The notes under the pieces are model-generated. The model was not told the origin of the DNA, made no database searches, and saw only the letters and a list, made by a program, of their open reading frames with translations. 64,000 nt of DNA. It comes from Perlabentimonas sp034003245 (GTDB lineage Bacteria; Bacteroidota; Bacteroidia; Bacteroidales; Tenuifilaceae). Made by a program: the position numbers and the translations under genes. This document shows, one piece after another, positions 54,127-63,354 of the stretch. Each line of letters opens with the position of its first letter. The first letter of the stretch is position 1. The stretch lies in contig JAVEYY010000014.1 in assembly GCA_034003245.1 (NCBI GenBank), positions 1 to 64,000 on the forward strand, read 5' to 3'.

Positions 54127-55833
54127 ATGAGAAGATTTTTTTACTTTATATTGTTTGGTATAATTTTATTTTCGGCATGTCATTCGCCAAAAAGTTTATC
54201 CCATAGAGCAGCTTATCAAAACCTAGGCCCCTTTCTCCATTACTACGAAGGAATTCAGAATAGATTGTATGGCAACATAGATAAAGCTATAAAAAATTTT
54301 GAATCTGCAATTATTCTTGATACAACAAATGATGCTGTTTACTATGAGTTAGCCATTAGCTATAATATTAATAATGATATAACTAATGCTATTTTAAATA
54401 TTGAACAGGCGATTAGATTAAATCCAATTAATCAACATTACCGAAGTTTTTATGGAATGCTGCTAATTAGCACAAAGGATTATGAAAAGGCTGTTTCTAA
54501 TCAGAGTCAATTATTAGAAATTGATAGCGCCAATGTGAACTATAGATTTCAATTAGCGCTGTTGCAGTATGAGCTAAAGCAATTTGATAACTCGATTAAT
54601 AATATATCTAAACTTGAAGATCAGATTGGTTATAATTTGAGATTAGCGGAAATTCGGTTAAGAATATACTTGGAATCGAATAGCATAGATAAAGCTTTAG
54701 ATGAAGTAAATCGAATTGTTAGTATGGATGAGACTAATCCATTATATTTACTTTACAAAAGCGATATTTACTTTAAGATGGGAGAAGATAGTACAGCTTT
54801 TAGTATTATAAAGCAAGCTATAGATCTTAATCCTGATTTACCCCAAACCCAAGTTGAATTGTTCCATAGATTTATTGAAATTGGAGATTATTCAAAAGCC
54901 CTAGAGCTGCTTAGCAAACTTTTTTCTGAAAACCAATTAGCACCTGAAGAGAAGGCCAGGTTATTTTACCCACTCCTTTTCGATCAAAAAGTTTATACCA
55001 CACACCGCGATTTACTAAATAGAATTGTTAATTTGCTTCGCGAACAGCATCCAAATCAAATATATGTTCACGAAATTGCCTTCGAGCATTTTATTAGACT
55101 TCGCGAGTTTACCCTTGCAAGAGAGTCACTTCAAATATTAACAATTCTAGACGAGTCAAATCCAGATAGATGGGAAAAGCTTATTACATTTGATTACTCA
55201 TTACAGAAACGGGAGCAGGTTATTTACAACTCTATTGAGGCATCAAAGAGGTTTGCTGAAAAATCAATATTCTATCTTTTACAAGCATTTGCGCTAGATG
55301 AATTGCATGATACATCAAATAGTATACTTGTTCTTGAAAATGCTATTACAAATGTATCCGATCTATCAGAAAAGGCAGAAATTTATGGAACCTTAGGCGA
55401 TATGTATTTCAAAATTCAAAATATCTCCAAGGCATTCAAAGCATACGAGGCAACTTTATCACTTACGCCAAATAATGCAAGAGTCCTTAATAATTTTAGT
55501 TACTATCTTGCTTTACAGGGAAAAACCCTATCGAAAGCGCTTGAAATGAGTACAAAAGCTGTTGATCTCGAACCTAATAATAGCACCTATATCGATACAA
55601 AAGGTTGGGTTTTATTTCAAATGAAACGTTTCGATGAGGCCCGGGACGTACTAAGAAATGCAATAGCAAAGAGTGGGAGTACTAGTGCAGTTATTAACGA
55701 GCATTATGGAGATGCTTTATTTAAAACTGGAAACAAGGAGAATGCATATATTTACTGGCTAAAAGCAAAAGAGATAGGAGGAGGTTCCGATAAATTAGAA
55801 GAAAAACTAAGAACAAAATCTTATGTCCCATAA
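54127..55833 (+). CDS. TPR-repeat lipoprotein
   Basis: This exported protein of 568 residues has a lipoprotein signal (LFSAC). The rest is a solenoid of tetratricopeptide repeats, easily seen at about 45-160 and again at 410-560 (LNNFSYYLALQGKTLSKALE, then TYIDTKGWVLFQMKRFDEA). TPR proteins act as scaffolds. It lies six bases behind dut and overlaps the DUF4292 gene, an order I recall from many Bacteroidota. Confidence 0.9.
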   Translation: MRRFFYFILFGIILFSACHSPKSLSHRAAYQNLGPFLHYYEGIQNRLYGNIDKAIKNFESAIILDTTNDAVYYELAISYNINNDITNAILNIEQAIRLNPINQHYRSFYGMLLISTKDYEKAVSNQSQLLEIDSANVNYRFQLALLQYELKQFDNSINNISKLEDQIGYNLRLAEIRLRIYLESNSIDKALDEVNRIVSMDETNPLYLLYKSDIYFKMGEDSTAFSIIKQAIDLNPDLPQTQVELFHRFIEIGDYSKALELLSKLFSENQLAPEEKARLFYPLLFDQKVYTTHRDLLNRIVNLLREQHPNQIYVHEIAFEHFIRLREFTLARESLQILTILDESNPDRWEKLITFDYSLQKREQVIYNSIEASKRFAEKSIFYLLQAFALDELHDTSNSILVLENAITNVSDLSEKAEIYGTLGDMYFKIQNISKAFKAYEATLSLTPNNARVLNNFSYYLALQGKTLSKALEMSTKAVDLEPNNSTYIDTKGWVLFQMKRFDEARDVLRNAIAKSGSTSAVINEHYGDALFKTGNKENAYIYWLKAKEIGGGSDKLEEKLRTKSYVP

Positions 55834-56539
55834 AATATTTATTGTTTTATGTCTCCTTTCTATGTTTGGATGTTCTAGTCCTAGGCATTCAATTCCTCAT
55901 GATGTTTTAGGTACAGCGCCTGAAAAATCATCTATACATTTAAAGAAAATAAATTTTAGAATCGAGGTTGATGGCCAACTAAGGACACACCGCTCTTCAT
56001 TATCTTTTTACTCCGATACATTAATACACTTAACAATTACTTCTGGTTTTAACAAGCAAATTGCCTTTGTTGTTTTTGACAAACGCGGCATGCAGTTTTT
56101 CGATATATTTTCAAATTCAGGTTTCTTTATAAGTGCAAATGAGTTTAAGGAAGAATTTGGAATTTGTAACTTACCTCAAACTGTAAAATCATATTTATTG
56201 GGTTATCCTATAGATAGTTTGCCTAGAATTGAAGTTAGTAATCGGATAGATTGTACATATGATAGTACCAGTTTTGAAACTGAAAAGTCTACTAATCAGT
56301 ATTATAGCATCCATATTAATAGTTTAAGATCAAGTAATAATATTTTAGTTAAGTATCTGTGGAATGCAAAGTCAAATAACCCTTTTCCGCGAAGCACATA
56401 TTTAACAATTACACTTAATGAAGCTGTTTATGAATTCGATTTAGAATACAATCATAAGTCAATTAAAAACACTAGCCCCACAATATCTGAAGAAGATATT
56501 TTTGATCTTTTGTCAACTTACACATTTAAGAATGATTAA
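55823..56539 (+). CDS. DUF4292 lipoprotein
   Basis: This protein of 238 residues has a lipoprotein signal (SMFGC). The mature part is beta-rich, with the FRIEVDGQLRTHRSSLSFYSD start and FFISANEFKEEFG in the middle, consistent with DUF4292, a LolA/LolB-like fold. A role in outer-membrane lipoprotein or lipid handling is guessed from the fold. It overlaps both the TPR gene before it and the EnvC-like gene after it. Confidence 0.78.
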   Translation: MSHKIFIVLCLLSMFGCSSPRHSIPHDVLGTAPEKSSIHLKKINFRIEVDGQLRTHRSSLSFYSDTLIHLTITSGFNKQIAFVVFDKRGMQFFDIFSNSGFFISANEFKEEFGICNLPQTVKSYLLGYPIDSLPRIEVSNRIDCTYDSTSFETEKSTNQYYSIHINSLRSSNNILVKYLWNAKSNNPFPRSTYLTITLNEAVYEFDLEYNHKSIKNTSPTISEEDIFDLLSTYTFKND

Positions 56540-57719
56540 GTACATTACACTATGGATAATTTTAATTTTTCCATGTTTTACTTTGTTTTCGCAAACAATT
56601 AAGGAACTTGAGGAGCGCAAAACTAAGACAGAGGAGAGCTTAAGACTAACAGCAAAGTTGCTAGAACAAACTGAAAAGGAAAAAGAAAAATCCATTAACC
56701 ACATTAGTATTCTAAAGAAGCAAATTGATCTACGTAAAACTCTCATTAACGACATTCTGAAACAAGTTGAACTTTTGGAATTGGAGATTAGCAACAAGTC
56801 ATATCTGGTAACATCCTATAGAAGGGATCTTGAGAATCTTAAAAGAGAGTATGCAAAATTGATTCGATTCGCACAAAAGAATCGTTCCGATATGGAAATT
56901 CTAGTTTTTATATTTGCATCTTCTGATTTTAATCAGGCCTATCGAAGATTACGATTTTATCAGCAGTTTCTGCGTTTTAGAGAGAAGCAAGCACGAGAAA
57001 TTATTTATACAACAACTGCAATAGAGCAGGAGATGCGAGATATTTCTGCAGCTAGAAACAAGTTGGCAAAATCAAAGGAAGAGAAGGATAATGAGTTGAT
57101 AAACCTAAGCCGCGAAGAGAAAAGATATGCGCAAACTGTCACTAAGCTACAACAAAACGAGCGTCAGTTAAGAAAAGAACTTGAGGAACGAAAAAAAGCT
57201 ATGGAGGCTCTGGATAAAGCAATTACCGAATTAATTGCTGAAGAGGCAAGAAAAGCTTCTGCGCGCAAAGACGATAAAGTAAGAGATGCTCGTTATTTGG
57301 AATTATCAAAGGGTTTTGCTGGTAATAAAGGTAAGTTACCATGGCCAACACAAACTGGAGTGATTGTTAGTGAGTTTGGAGAGCATAATCATCCAGTACT
57401 TAAAGGCGTTAAAGTTTTAAATAATGGAATTGATATTAGTACAAATGCAGGAGAAAAAGTAAAATCAATATTTGATGGAGAAGTAACAAAAATCGTTTCA
57501 ATTCCTGGATCAAACGTTGCTGTAATAATTCGGCATGGAGATTTTTTAACAGTTTTTTCAAACCTTGTTAAGGTGCAAGTAAAAATTGGTGACACTCTAA
57601 AAGCTCAACAAATTATTGGAGAATCATATACTGATGAAAAGTTAGGTAGAGGAGTATATAATTTGCAGATATGGAAGGAGAGTTCAAAACTTAATCCAGC
57701 AGAGTGGATTTTACCATAA
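56532..57719 (+). CDS. EnvC-like murein hydrolase activator with degenerate LytM domain
   Basis: This protein has 395 residues from the ATG at 56532, which begins a signal peptide (ending LFSQT) and overlaps the stop of the DUF4292 gene by 8 bp. A long coiled coil (about 20-260) is followed by an M23/LytM domain (about 285-395). The zinc-binding residues are largely lost: the expected HxGiD reads NNGIDIS, and the expected HLHFE reads YNLQIWK. Like E. coli EnvC it is therefore probably not a hydrolase but an activator of amidases at the division site. Confidence 0.9.
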   Translation: MIKYITLWIILIFPCFTLFSQTIKELEERKTKTEESLRLTAKLLEQTEKEKEKSINHISILKKQIDLRKTLINDILKQVELLELEISNKSYLVTSYRRDLENLKREYAKLIRFAQKNRSDMEILVFIFASSDFNQAYRRLRFYQQFLRFREKQAREIIYTTTAIEQEMRDISAARNKLAKSKEEKDNELINLSREEKRYAQTVTKLQQNERQLRKELEERKKAMEALDKAITELIAEEARKASARKDDKVRDARYLELSKGFAGNKGKLPWPTQTGVIVSEFGEHNHPVLKGVKVLNNGIDISTNAGEKVKSIFDGEVTKIVSIPGSNVAVIIRHGDFLTVFSNLVKVQVKIGDTLKAQQIIGESYTDEKLGRGVYNLQIWKESSKLNPAEWILP

Positions 57720-57798
57720 TTTTTATATTTTCGTAACCCATTTTCGTAACAAATTAAACGTTATCTAAGTATAAACAACTTGAGATATAGTTAGGTAA

Positions 57799-58194
57799 AT
57801 GAAAAAAGCTATAAGCATACAATCAAAATTAGATAACATCAGCCACATCGAAAAATTAGTGGATGAGATTTCTGAGCAATGTAAGCTCTCTTCCGATATT
57901 TATGGTAAAATTCTAATAGCCACTATTGAAGCAGTCAATAACTCCATAACTCACGGAAATAAATTCGATATCAATAAAACGGTAGAGGTAGCTGTTCATA
58001 TAAATGATTCTAGCATCCACATTTATGTTAAAGACCAAGGCCCCGGATTTAACTACGAAGATATTCCTGATCCAACACGTCCCGAGAACCTGGAAAATGT
58101 TTCCGGCAGAGGAGTATTCCTAATGCGAAATTTAGCCGATAGTATCGCCTTTGAAGATAACGGTTCAAAGGTTGAGTTAATTTTCAATATTTAA
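57799..58194 (+). CDS. RsbW-like anti-sigma/ATP-binding protein
   Basis: This cytosolic protein of 131 residues has a GHKL-type ATPase fold: N box in EAVNNSITHGNKFD, G1 in VKDQGPGFNYEDIPDP and G2 in GRGVFLMRNLAD. It corresponds to the serine-kinase anti-sigma factors (RsbW/SpoIIAB). No anti-anti-sigma gene or sigma factor is adjacent. It lies four bases before ybeY. Confidence 0.88.
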   Translation: MKKAISIQSKLDNISHIEKLVDEISEQCKLSSDIYGKILIATIEAVNNSITHGNKFDINKTVEVAVHINDSSIHIYVKDQGPGFNYEDIPDPTRPENLENVSGRGVFLMRNLADSIAFEDNGSKVELIFNI

Positions 58195-58197
58195 CAA

Positions 58198-58617
58198 GTG
58201 CCAGTTTTTTTTCATAATTCGAACTTCAACTACAAACTTAAAAACAAGCAAAGTTTGAAAAGTTGGGTTAAGTCTATTATCGAAGGCACTGGATATAAAT
58301 TAGGAGATATCAATTATATATTTACTTCTGAAGAAGAAATTCTCCGAATTAACAACGAGTACCTCAAACACAATTTTTATACCGACATTATCACCTTTCC
58401 CTATTCCCACGATAAAGTAATTTCTGGCGAAATTTATATCAGCATTCCTACCGTTCAGTATAATGCCAAAAAATTTAATCAAAGTTTTGAATTAGAATTG
58501 AACAGAGTAATTGCTCATGGTGTTTTGCATTTAGTAGGATTCGATGATAAAACAAAGGAAGATCAAAAATTAATGCGAGAGCAAGAAGAGTTATGGCTTG
58601 CTAAGCTGATTCACTAA
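58198..58617 (+). CDS. ybeY: rRNA maturation endoribonuclease YbeY
   Basis: This metal-dependent RNase matures 16S rRNA and supports ribosome quality control. It has 139 residues and a GTG start at 58198. The zinc motif reads HGVLHLVGFDD: the first two His of HGxxHLxGxDH are present and the third is an Asp. I recall altered third ligands in other Bacteroidota YbeY proteins. It lies between the anti-sigma gene (3-bp gap) and mnmG (5-bp gap). Confidence 0.93.
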   Translation: MPVFFHNSNFNYKLKNKQSLKSWVKSIIEGTGYKLGDINYIFTSEEEILRINNEYLKHNFYTDIITFPYSHDKVISGEIYISIPTVQYNAKKFNQSFELELNRVIAHGVLHLVGFDDKTKEDQKLMREQEELWLAKLIH

Positions 58618-58622
58618 ATACC

Positions 58623-60497
58623 ATGCTTCAAAAGTTTGATGTTATTGTTGTAGGTGCTGGTCATGCTGGCGCTGAAGCTGCTGCGGCTGCCGCTAATTTA
58701 GGCGTTAGCGTATTACTCATTTCAATGGATTTGACTAAAGTCGCTCAGATGAGTTGTAACCCTGCAATGGGAGGCGTTGCAAAAGGACAAATTCTCCGCG
58801 AGATTGATGCATTAGGGGGTTACTCTGCCTTGGTTACAGATAAATCGTCCATCCAGTTTCGCATGCTTAATCGATCCAAAGGACCTGCAATGTGGAGCCC
58901 TAGAGCGCAATGCGATAGAATGAAATTTACCGAAGTTTGGCGCGATACTCTAGAATCAATTGATAATCTGTATTTATGGCAGGATAGTGTAATTGCTCTC
59001 GAGTTAGAAGGCAATAAAGTTTCTGGTGTTAAAACAAAACTAGGAATTTCTATCAAATCTAATACTGTATTACTTACAAACGGAACATTTCTAACTGGAC
59101 TAATTCATGTAGGAAATGTTAATTATAATGGAGGACGAGCAGGAGAGCAGTCATCATTCGGAATTTCTGAACAGCTTAAACATTTTGGTTTTGAAGTAGG
59201 GAGAATGAAAACTGGAACACCTGTTCGAATAGATGGACGAACTGTTAATTTTGCAGAACTAATAGAACAGAAAGGGGAGGAAGAGAATAGGTTCTTTTCG
59301 TATCGAACAACTTCGAAAAATTCCCTAATTCAACGTAGTTGTTATATTGCCCACACTTCCGATTATGTACACGATATGCTTAGACAAGGATTCGAGTACA
59401 GTCCACTTTTTAAAGGCGATATTAAGGGAATTGGTCCACGTTATTGTCCCAGTATAGAGGATAAGTTGAGAACATTTTCAGAGAAAGAATCCCACCAATT
59501 ATTTTTAGAACCCGAAGGAGAGAAAACTTACGAAATGTATCTTAATGGTTTTAGCTCATCCCTTCCCGCGAGTATTCAGTATGATGCATTGAAAAGAATA
59601 AAGGGATTTGAGAAAGTACATATACTTAGACCCGGCTATGCAATAGAGTATGATTTTTTCGCACCAACACAACTTAAACATTCCCTCGAAACGAAAAATG
59701 TCGAAGGTTTGTTTTTTGCTGGTCAAATTAATGGAACTACTGGATACGAGGAAGCTGCAGCCCAGGGCTTAATTGCGGGTATTAACGCTGCCCACAAGGT
59801 TAAGGATTTGCAACCGTTAATTCTTTCGCGCGACGAGGCATATATAGGCGTACTTATAGATGATTTAGTAACTAAAGGAGTAGATGAACCCTATAGAATG
59901 TTTACAAGTAGAGCCGAGTATAGGGTTTTGCTAAGGCAGGACAATGCAGACGAAAGACTAACTGCTATAGGACATAAATTGGGACTAATTTCGGACAGTG
60001 AATTTAATAATTTTACCCAGAAGTACAACCTAATATCGCAGTTAGTAGGTAATATAAAGAAAGAGAGTATAAAGCCAGAGGTTATAAATCCTTACCTGCA
60101 GAGTATTGAATCAGCACCAATAACACAATCCAAAAAAGTGCTCGATATTGCCCTAAGACCAGAGGTGTCATTAGATGGTATTCTTAACATTGTCCCCAAC
60201 TTAGCAAGTTTCCTAAGAGCGGATACTTACACAAAAAAGATATTAATCGAATCTGCTGAAATTAGAATTAAGTACGGAGGGTATATCGACAGAGAGAAAC
60301 AGGTCGCTGATAAGTTACAACGGCTCGACTACGTAAAAATCCAACCAGATTTCGATTACAACAAACTGCAATCACTAAGTACAGAAGCCCGACAGAAACT
60401 TTCTAGGATAAAACCCGAAACTATTGGACAGGCTAGCAGGATCCCAGGAGTTTCGCCAAGCGATATTAATGTGCTTTTGGTTTACTTAGGGCGCTAA
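58623..60497 (+). CDS. mnmG: tRNA uridine-5-carboxymethylaminomethyl modification enzyme MnmG (GidA)
   Basis: This FAD enzyme works with MnmE to modify wobble U34 of several tRNAs. It has 624 residues. Seen are the FAD site GAGHAGAEAA, the signature MSCNPAMGGVAKG, PGYAIEYDFFAP, FFAGQINGTTGYEEAAAQG and the MFTSRAEYRVLLRQDNAD segment. Two parS-like palindromes follow the stop codon immediately. Confidence 0.97.
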   Translation: MLQKFDVIVVGAGHAGAEAAAAAANLGVSVLLISMDLTKVAQMSCNPAMGGVAKGQILREIDALGGYSALVTDKSSIQFRMLNRSKGPAMWSPRAQCDRMKFTEVWRDTLESIDNLYLWQDSVIALELEGNKVSGVKTKLGISIKSNTVLLTNGTFLTGLIHVGNVNYNGGRAGEQSSFGISEQLKHFGFEVGRMKTGTPVRIDGRTVNFAELIEQKGEEENRFFSYRTTSKNSLIQRSCYIAHTSDYVHDMLRQGFEYSPLFKGDIKGIGPRYCPSIEDKLRTFSEKESHQLFLEPEGEKTYEMYLNGFSSSLPASIQYDALKRIKGFEKVHILRPGYAIEYDFFAPTQLKHSLETKNVEGLFFAGQINGTTGYEEAAAQGLIAGINAAHKVKDLQPLILSRDEAYIGVLIDDLVTKGVDEPYRMFTSRAEYRVLLRQDNADERLTAIGHKLGLISDSEFNNFTQKYNLISQLVGNIKKESIKPEVINPYLQSIESAPITQSKKVLDIALRPEVSLDGILNIVPNLASFLRADTYTKKILIESAEIRIKYGGYIDREKQVADKLQRLDYVKIQPDFDYNKLQSLSTEARQKLSRIKPETIGQASRIPGVSPSDINVLLVYLGR

Positions 60498-60498
60498 A

Positions 60499-60512
60499 GT
60501 TCCACGTGGAAC
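60499..60512. promoter_or_regulatory. parS-like palindrome 1
   Basis: GTTCCACGTGGAAC is a perfect 14-bp palindrome two bases after the mnmG stop. It resembles the ParB site TGTTTCACGTGAAACA, with C/G in place of one T/A pair on each side. Confidence 0.6.
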
Positions 60513-60533
60513 AGCTATTAATGATATTATGCA

Positions 60534-60563
60534 AAATATTTGTTCCACGTGGAACAAATATTT
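60534..60563. promoter_or_regulatory. parS-like palindrome 2 (30 bp)
   Basis: The core TGTTCCACGTGGAACA (60541-60556) is embedded in a perfect 30-bp palindrome with AT-rich arms (AAATATT ... AATATTT). It is the second copy within 65 bp, centred 43 bp from the first. Confidence 0.65.
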
Positions 60564-60625
60564 AAATAAAAATTTTCAACAAACAATATTACAGACTTTT
60601 ATGTAATGTAAAAAACCACACAGGG

Positions 60626-62263
60626 ATGAAAGAGGTTTATGATATCATCAACGGAATTTTGGTTGTTCCACAGCAAAGACGGATGTTTGGCGCACAAATC
60701 AGTATATATAAGGGAAAGATTGTGGATATAAAAGAGGATGACACTGTAATAGGGCCCTACATTTTACCGGGTTTTGTAGATTCGCATGTTCATATCGAAA
60801 GTTCCATGCTTATACCAAGTCGATTCGCTCAAATGGCGGTTCAGCACGGAACCGTAGCGGTGGTTACCGACCCACATGAAGTAGCTAATGTGGCTGGTGA
60901 ATCCGGCATTCGATTTATGATTGACGATGCGCGTTCTGTTCCAATGAAATTTTTCTTTGGTCTTCCTTCATGTGTTCCGGCATCGCCAATGGAAAAGAGT
61001 GGGTCGGTAATTACCTCTGAAGATGTAGGAAGAATGATTGTGGAGGATGATTTCTACTTTCTAGCCGAAATGATGAATTTCCCTGGAGTTATTTATGGAG
61101 ATAATGATGTGATAGGTAAACTTGAATCAACAAAAAAGGCTGGAAAACCTATCGATGGCCATGCTCCAGGATTGGAGGGTAATAATTTGGTAAAGTATGT
61201 TAATGCAGGAATTTCAACCGATCATGAATGTAGTACCATTCAAGAGGCCATTAAGAAGATAGAATTGGGGCAGAAAATACAAATAAGAGAGGGAAGTGCA
61301 GCCAAAAATTTTGAAAATTTAGCACCACTTATTAAGGATCATTCTCCGTCAATTATGTTTTGTACTGACGATTGCCACCCAGATTATCTTGCTATGGGGC
61401 ATATTAACAAAATTGTTGCAAGAGCCATAAGTAAGGGTTATGATTTATACGATGTGTTAAAAATTGCCTGCACAAATCCTGTTGAACATTATAGCCTTCC
61501 AGTAGGCCAATTAAGAGTGGGTGATGATGCAGATTTTATAATTACTGAGGATCTCCAGAACTTCAATATAACTAATACCTACATAAAGGGCGAAAAAGTT
61601 TTTGAGAAAGGAAGTGTGATGTTCAAATTTAATAGTGTATCTCAACCTGAGTACGCTTTTCGTAAATCCTTCCCAGTAGAAGGTTTGGAGATTATTGCTC
61701 AGAGAAATCGTGTAAACGTAATCCAGGCAATAGATGGGGAGCTAATTACAAAGTGGAGTACGGAGGATATTTGGGTTCAACCAAATTCTGCTTTACCATC
61801 AAATATTGAAAAGGACCTGCTTAAAATTGTATTACTCGATAGGTATTCCGACACACCGCCAGCTATTGCATTTATCAGAGGCTTTGGCATTAAGCAAGGG
61901 GCACTTGCAGCAAGCATTGCACACGACAGTCATCACCTTATTGCAATTGGTTGTGACGACAGAAGCATTCAAACAGCACTTGAGTGGCTTATTGAAAATA
62001 AAGGCGGAATGTGTTTTGCAAATAGAGATGAAATAAATGGTTTAAGATTACCTTTTTTTGGTTTAATGACAGATTCATTAGGTGCCGAAGTGAAGGATGA
62101 GTATACTAGATTAAACAAACAGGTAAAGAATGCTGGTTGTACATTGCACTCTCCATTTATGACAGCCTCGTTTATGGCGTTAACCGTAATCCCCGAGTTA
62201 AAAATTAATCACAACGGACTTTTTGATGTGAATAAATTTAAATCTATTCCTTTGTTTCAGTAA
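60626..62263 (+). CDS. ade: Adenine deaminase
   Basis: This metal-dependent amidohydrolase converts adenine to hypoxanthine for purine salvage. It has 545 residues, normal for the Ade family. Metal-binding DSHVHIESSM and VVTDPHEVANV, then IDGHAPGLEG, STDHEC and FCTDDCHPDYL are seen in order. The C-terminal domain (IAFIRGFGIKQGALAASIAHDSHH) is also typical. It lies behind the parS-like sites and has a separate transcription unit from mnmG. Confidence 0.95.
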   Translation: MKEVYDIINGILVVPQQRRMFGAQISIYKGKIVDIKEDDTVIGPYILPGFVDSHVHIESSMLIPSRFAQMAVQHGTVAVVTDPHEVANVAGESGIRFMIDDARSVPMKFFFGLPSCVPASPMEKSGSVITSEDVGRMIVEDDFYFLAEMMNFPGVIYGDNDVIGKLESTKKAGKPIDGHAPGLEGNNLVKYVNAGISTDHECSTIQEAIKKIELGQKIQIREGSAAKNFENLAPLIKDHSPSIMFCTDDCHPDYLAMGHINKIVARAISKGYDLYDVLKIACTNPVEHYSLPVGQLRVGDDADFIITEDLQNFNITNTYIKGEKVFEKGSVMFKFNSVSQPEYAFRKSFPVEGLEIIAQRNRVNVIQAIDGELITKWSTEDIWVQPNSALPSNIEKDLLKIVLLDRYSDTPPAIAFIRGFGIKQGALAASIAHDSHHLIAIGCDDRSIQTALEWLIENKGGMCFANRDEINGLRLPFFGLMTDSLGAEVKDEYTRLNKQVKNAGCTLHSPFMTASFMALTVIPELKINHNGLFDVNKFKSIPLFQ

Positions 62264-62268
62264 TTCTT

Positions 62269-62276
62269 TATATTTG
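62269..62276 (+). promoter_or_regulatory. Possible -7 element for the phosphate transporter
   Basis: TATATTTG lies 31 bp before the ATG. The nearest TTTG upstream (62251) gives a 14-bp spacer, which is short. Confidence 0.35.
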
Positions 62277-62307
62277 TGAGTATTGAATTAACCTCAATTG
62301 CTTACAA

Positions 62308-63327
62308 ATGTTTGTCCCTTTTTTGCTTGGTATGTTCTTGGCTCTTAATATGGGTGGGAGTGGAACGGGTCCCTCCTTTTCTGCAGCCTATGGAGCTAAT
62401 GTTCTTCGAAAAACGCTTATTCCTGGCCTTATGGGATTGATGGTTTTCCTTGGAGCGACCCTTGCTGGCCAGAATACTGCAAAAACTTTGGGTTCAGGTA
62501 TAATAAATCCTGCACTAATAAATAGTGTCTTGTTATCAATTGTTTTCTTTTCTGTAGCAGTATCGCTACTTATTGCTAATATTGCAGGAATTCCCCAATC
62601 AACAAGCCAATCAACAGTTTTTGCACTAGTGGCGCCCGCAATGTATTTTGGTAATTTTAATTCTAACAAACTTTTTTACGAGATTTTGCCTACCTGGTTT
62701 GTCCTACCACTGCTTTCATTTATTCTGAGTTTTGTAATTGGTAAGTATATATATAAACCATTGCGGCGCCGAGGATATACCATTTCCGGTAAAGTAAACG
62801 ACAGCTACCTGCTTAAAGGATTACTGATATTTCTATCGCTGTATGTGGCATTTTCGATAGGATCAAACAACGTAGCCAATGCTACTGGACCACTAACCCA
62901 CATGACCCTAAATTATTTTGATTTAGATGGTGAAAACTATGGGTGGATAGTATCAAGTTTCTCAATACTAATTATTGCTCCCTGCTTTGGGATAGGAAGT
63001 TCAATTTTTGGAAATAAAATACTTAAAAATACTGGCAAAGAGATAGTACTTTTCGGTAGAATTGAAGCATGTATTATTGCTTTTATTTCTGCGTCTTTAC
63101 TTTTGCTTGCATCTTTGACAAATGGGATACCCTCATCATTAGTGCAATTAAATGTGGCCGCAATTATTGGAATAGGCATTGCTAAGTTAGGTGCCAAAAA
63201 TATTCTTCGCAAAACAGAGGTGATTAAGTTTTTTTTCATGTGGATTCTTTCTCCAATTATTGCCTTCGTTCTCTGTTTTTTTCTGATTTTTTTAGCCGAT
63301 CACTACGAAATTCTTTATCTCTTTTAA
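62308..63327 (+). CDS. Inorganic phosphate transporter, PiT family
   Basis: This membrane protein of 339 residues has about ten helices in two related halves. The second half has SIGSNNVANATGPLTHM, which matches the GANDVANAIGP signature of PiT carriers. The first half has LNMGGSGTGPSFSAAYG at the matching place, a diverged copy, and QSTSQSTVFALV. PiT proteins import phosphate with protons or sodium. No phoU-like gene is adjacent. Confidence 0.9.
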   Translation: MFVPFLLGMFLALNMGGSGTGPSFSAAYGANVLRKTLIPGLMGLMVFLGATLAGQNTAKTLGSGIINPALINSVLLSIVFFSVAVSLLIANIAGIPQSTSQSTVFALVAPAMYFGNFNSNKLFYEILPTWFVLPLLSFILSFVIGKYIYKPLRRRGYTISGKVNDSYLLKGLLIFLSLYVAFSIGSNNVANATGPLTHMTLNYFDLDGENYGWIVSSFSILIIAPCFGIGSSIFGNKILKNTGKEIVLFGRIEACIIAFISASLLLLASLTNGIPSSLVQLNVAAIIGIGIAKLGAKNILRKTEVIKFFFMWILSPIIAFVLCFFLIFLADHYEILYLF

Positions 63328-63354
63328 TGCGGAACATTTAATGAATTGTAATCC

